Position numbers and translations under genes: made by a program. Below are positions 63,518 through 64,000 of a DNA stretch of 64,000 bases, in pieces. How positions within the stretch are numbered: position 1 is the stretch's first letter; each line of letters starts with the position of its first letter. Source of the stretch: Paenibacillus vietnamensis (lineage in GTDB: Bacteria; Bacillota; Bacilli; Paenibacillales; Paenibacillaceae); contig NZ_JAHMHW010000005.1 in assembly GCF_020169515.1 (NCBI RefSeq), forward strand, positions 282,593-346,592. The letters run 5' to 3'. The notes beneath the pieces were generated by a model, which worked only from the letters and a program-made list of their open reading frames with translations, ran no database searches and was not told the origin of the DNA.

Positions 63518-63742
63518 ATGAGGGAGCGGCACCACAAGTCAAAGCGTCGTTTTAGAACGGGGCAGTGGGTGGAGTATGACGGACTGTATTCGGATGATTG
63601 GGGCGGGGATCTGGTGCTCGTCAAGGGCGACCTGTTCCCGGTACACCCGCAAATGGGCTCGACGGGCTGGACGTATGCGGGACAGTCGGTTGCATCTTAC
63701 AGGAAGCCTTCGAGGCAGGACGATTATCTTTTCGGATATTAA
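63518..63742 (+). CDS. YjzC-like small protein
   Basis: A 74-residue basic protein. The pattern RFRTGQWVEYDGLYSD...VLVKGDLFPVHPQMGSTGWTYA follows that of the YjzC family of Bacillales (RFxPGxxxPxxGxY...VxLxxGDxFPxxxxxxxxWxY). GGAGGAG precedes ATG 63518. Function unknown. Just after acpS on the same strand. Confidence 0.7.
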   Translation: MRERHHKSKRRFRTGQWVEYDGLYSDDWGGDLVLVKGDLFPVHPQMGSTGWTYAGQSVASYRKPSRQDDYLFGY

Positions 63743-64000
63743 GGAACAAAGCGGGCGAGCGTAAACGGGTGTCGACGTCCTTTGGCGGCAAAAGCTCACT
63801 AACGCGTAGAAATAGAAGTTAGTTATAAGCTCAATTTCAAAAAAGGATGCCGCCGGCTACAGTGCCGTAAACTGGCCCCTTAGTCAAGGACACTTTGAAA
63901 AAAAGAGTGTTAGGCCGCACTTAAGAGATGATTCCTGTATTGAACGAGGGCACTGAAAAACTTTCGTTTTTAAAATATGTAAGTACATCTCAAATGAAAA
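63743..64000. other. window end, no supported gene
   Basis: No gene, tRNA or terminator is visible. A run of A and T-rich motifs with TAGTCAAGGACACTTTG near 63881 may be the edge of a mobile element, but nothing here proves it. Confidence 0.4.

Noticed and set aside
63860..64000. Insertion-sequence end at the right edge
   Set aside because: Some resemblance to transposon-end sequence, but no transposase, inverted repeat or target duplication is visible here.

Overview
The window looks like chromosomal DNA of a spore-forming, saprophytic Paenibacillaceae bacterium, most likely Paenibacillus or a close relative. The evidence is the strong AGGAGG-type ribosome binding sites, GTG/TTG starts, S-layer-homology proteins, GerP-type spore proteins, a collagen-like spore-surface protein, bacilliredoxin, a KinB-type kinase, a XylR/xylAB locus and many extracytoplasmic or intracellular glycan enzymes. 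No rRNA, tRNA, complete IS element, prophage or CRISPR array was found.

Layout. 1-3.8 kb: a small GerP-like gene, a GNAT acetyltransferase remnant, a GMC oxidoreductase and a collagen-like/beta-helix spore-surface protein. 3.8-11.4 kb: a divergent mannan-utilisation locus. On the minus strand lie GH113 mannanase, cellobiose 2-epimerase-type AGE enzyme and GH130 mannosylglucose phosphorylase; on the plus strand lie a three-gene ABC sugar importer without its ATPase and an orphan YesN-type response regulator. 11.5-16 kb: an ABC exporter, an AT-rich DUF3231 gene and a decayed stretch holding HIT, lipoprotein and other gene remnants. 16-21.5 kb: YhcH, LacZ, a tandem hairpin array, AIM24 and a coiled-coil membrane protein. 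21.7-25.4 kb: YmaF, gerPC/gerPF-like genes and a broken second GMC oxidoreductase. 25.4-32.3 kb: GalM, a LytTR regulator under a candidate cre site, a lactonase, two MFS transporters and a DUF2087/GIY-YIG fusion.

32.6-40.8 kb holds two SLH proteins and a secreted protein of about 1890 residues, with an AT-rich mosaic block across their junction. 40.8-47.8 kb: a GH2 glycosidase, a second hairpin array, minisatellites, and xylR with divergent xylAB and a clear XylR operator. 47.8-56.6 kb: PAS-XRE regulator, HI0933 flavoprotein, lipase-like hydrolase, KinB-like kinase, small hydrophilic proteins, bacilliredoxin and NadE. 56.6-64 kb: GDSL esterase, a putative toroid glycan enzyme, DUF4198 plus CopC-CopD fusion, AcpS and a YjzC-like protein.

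The most unusual signal is non-coding. A family of short perfect hairpins with arms of the type TCTGCTGCA/TGCAGCAGA or TCTGATGTAC/GTACATCAGA occurs in tandem with a 51-nt period at three separate loci (about 15.6, 19.8 and 43 kb). At each locus the array ends in the same two-hairpin module. Two further families of nested hairpins each occur twice, with changes on one arm matched on the other. These suggest dispersed structured elements that may be undescribed.
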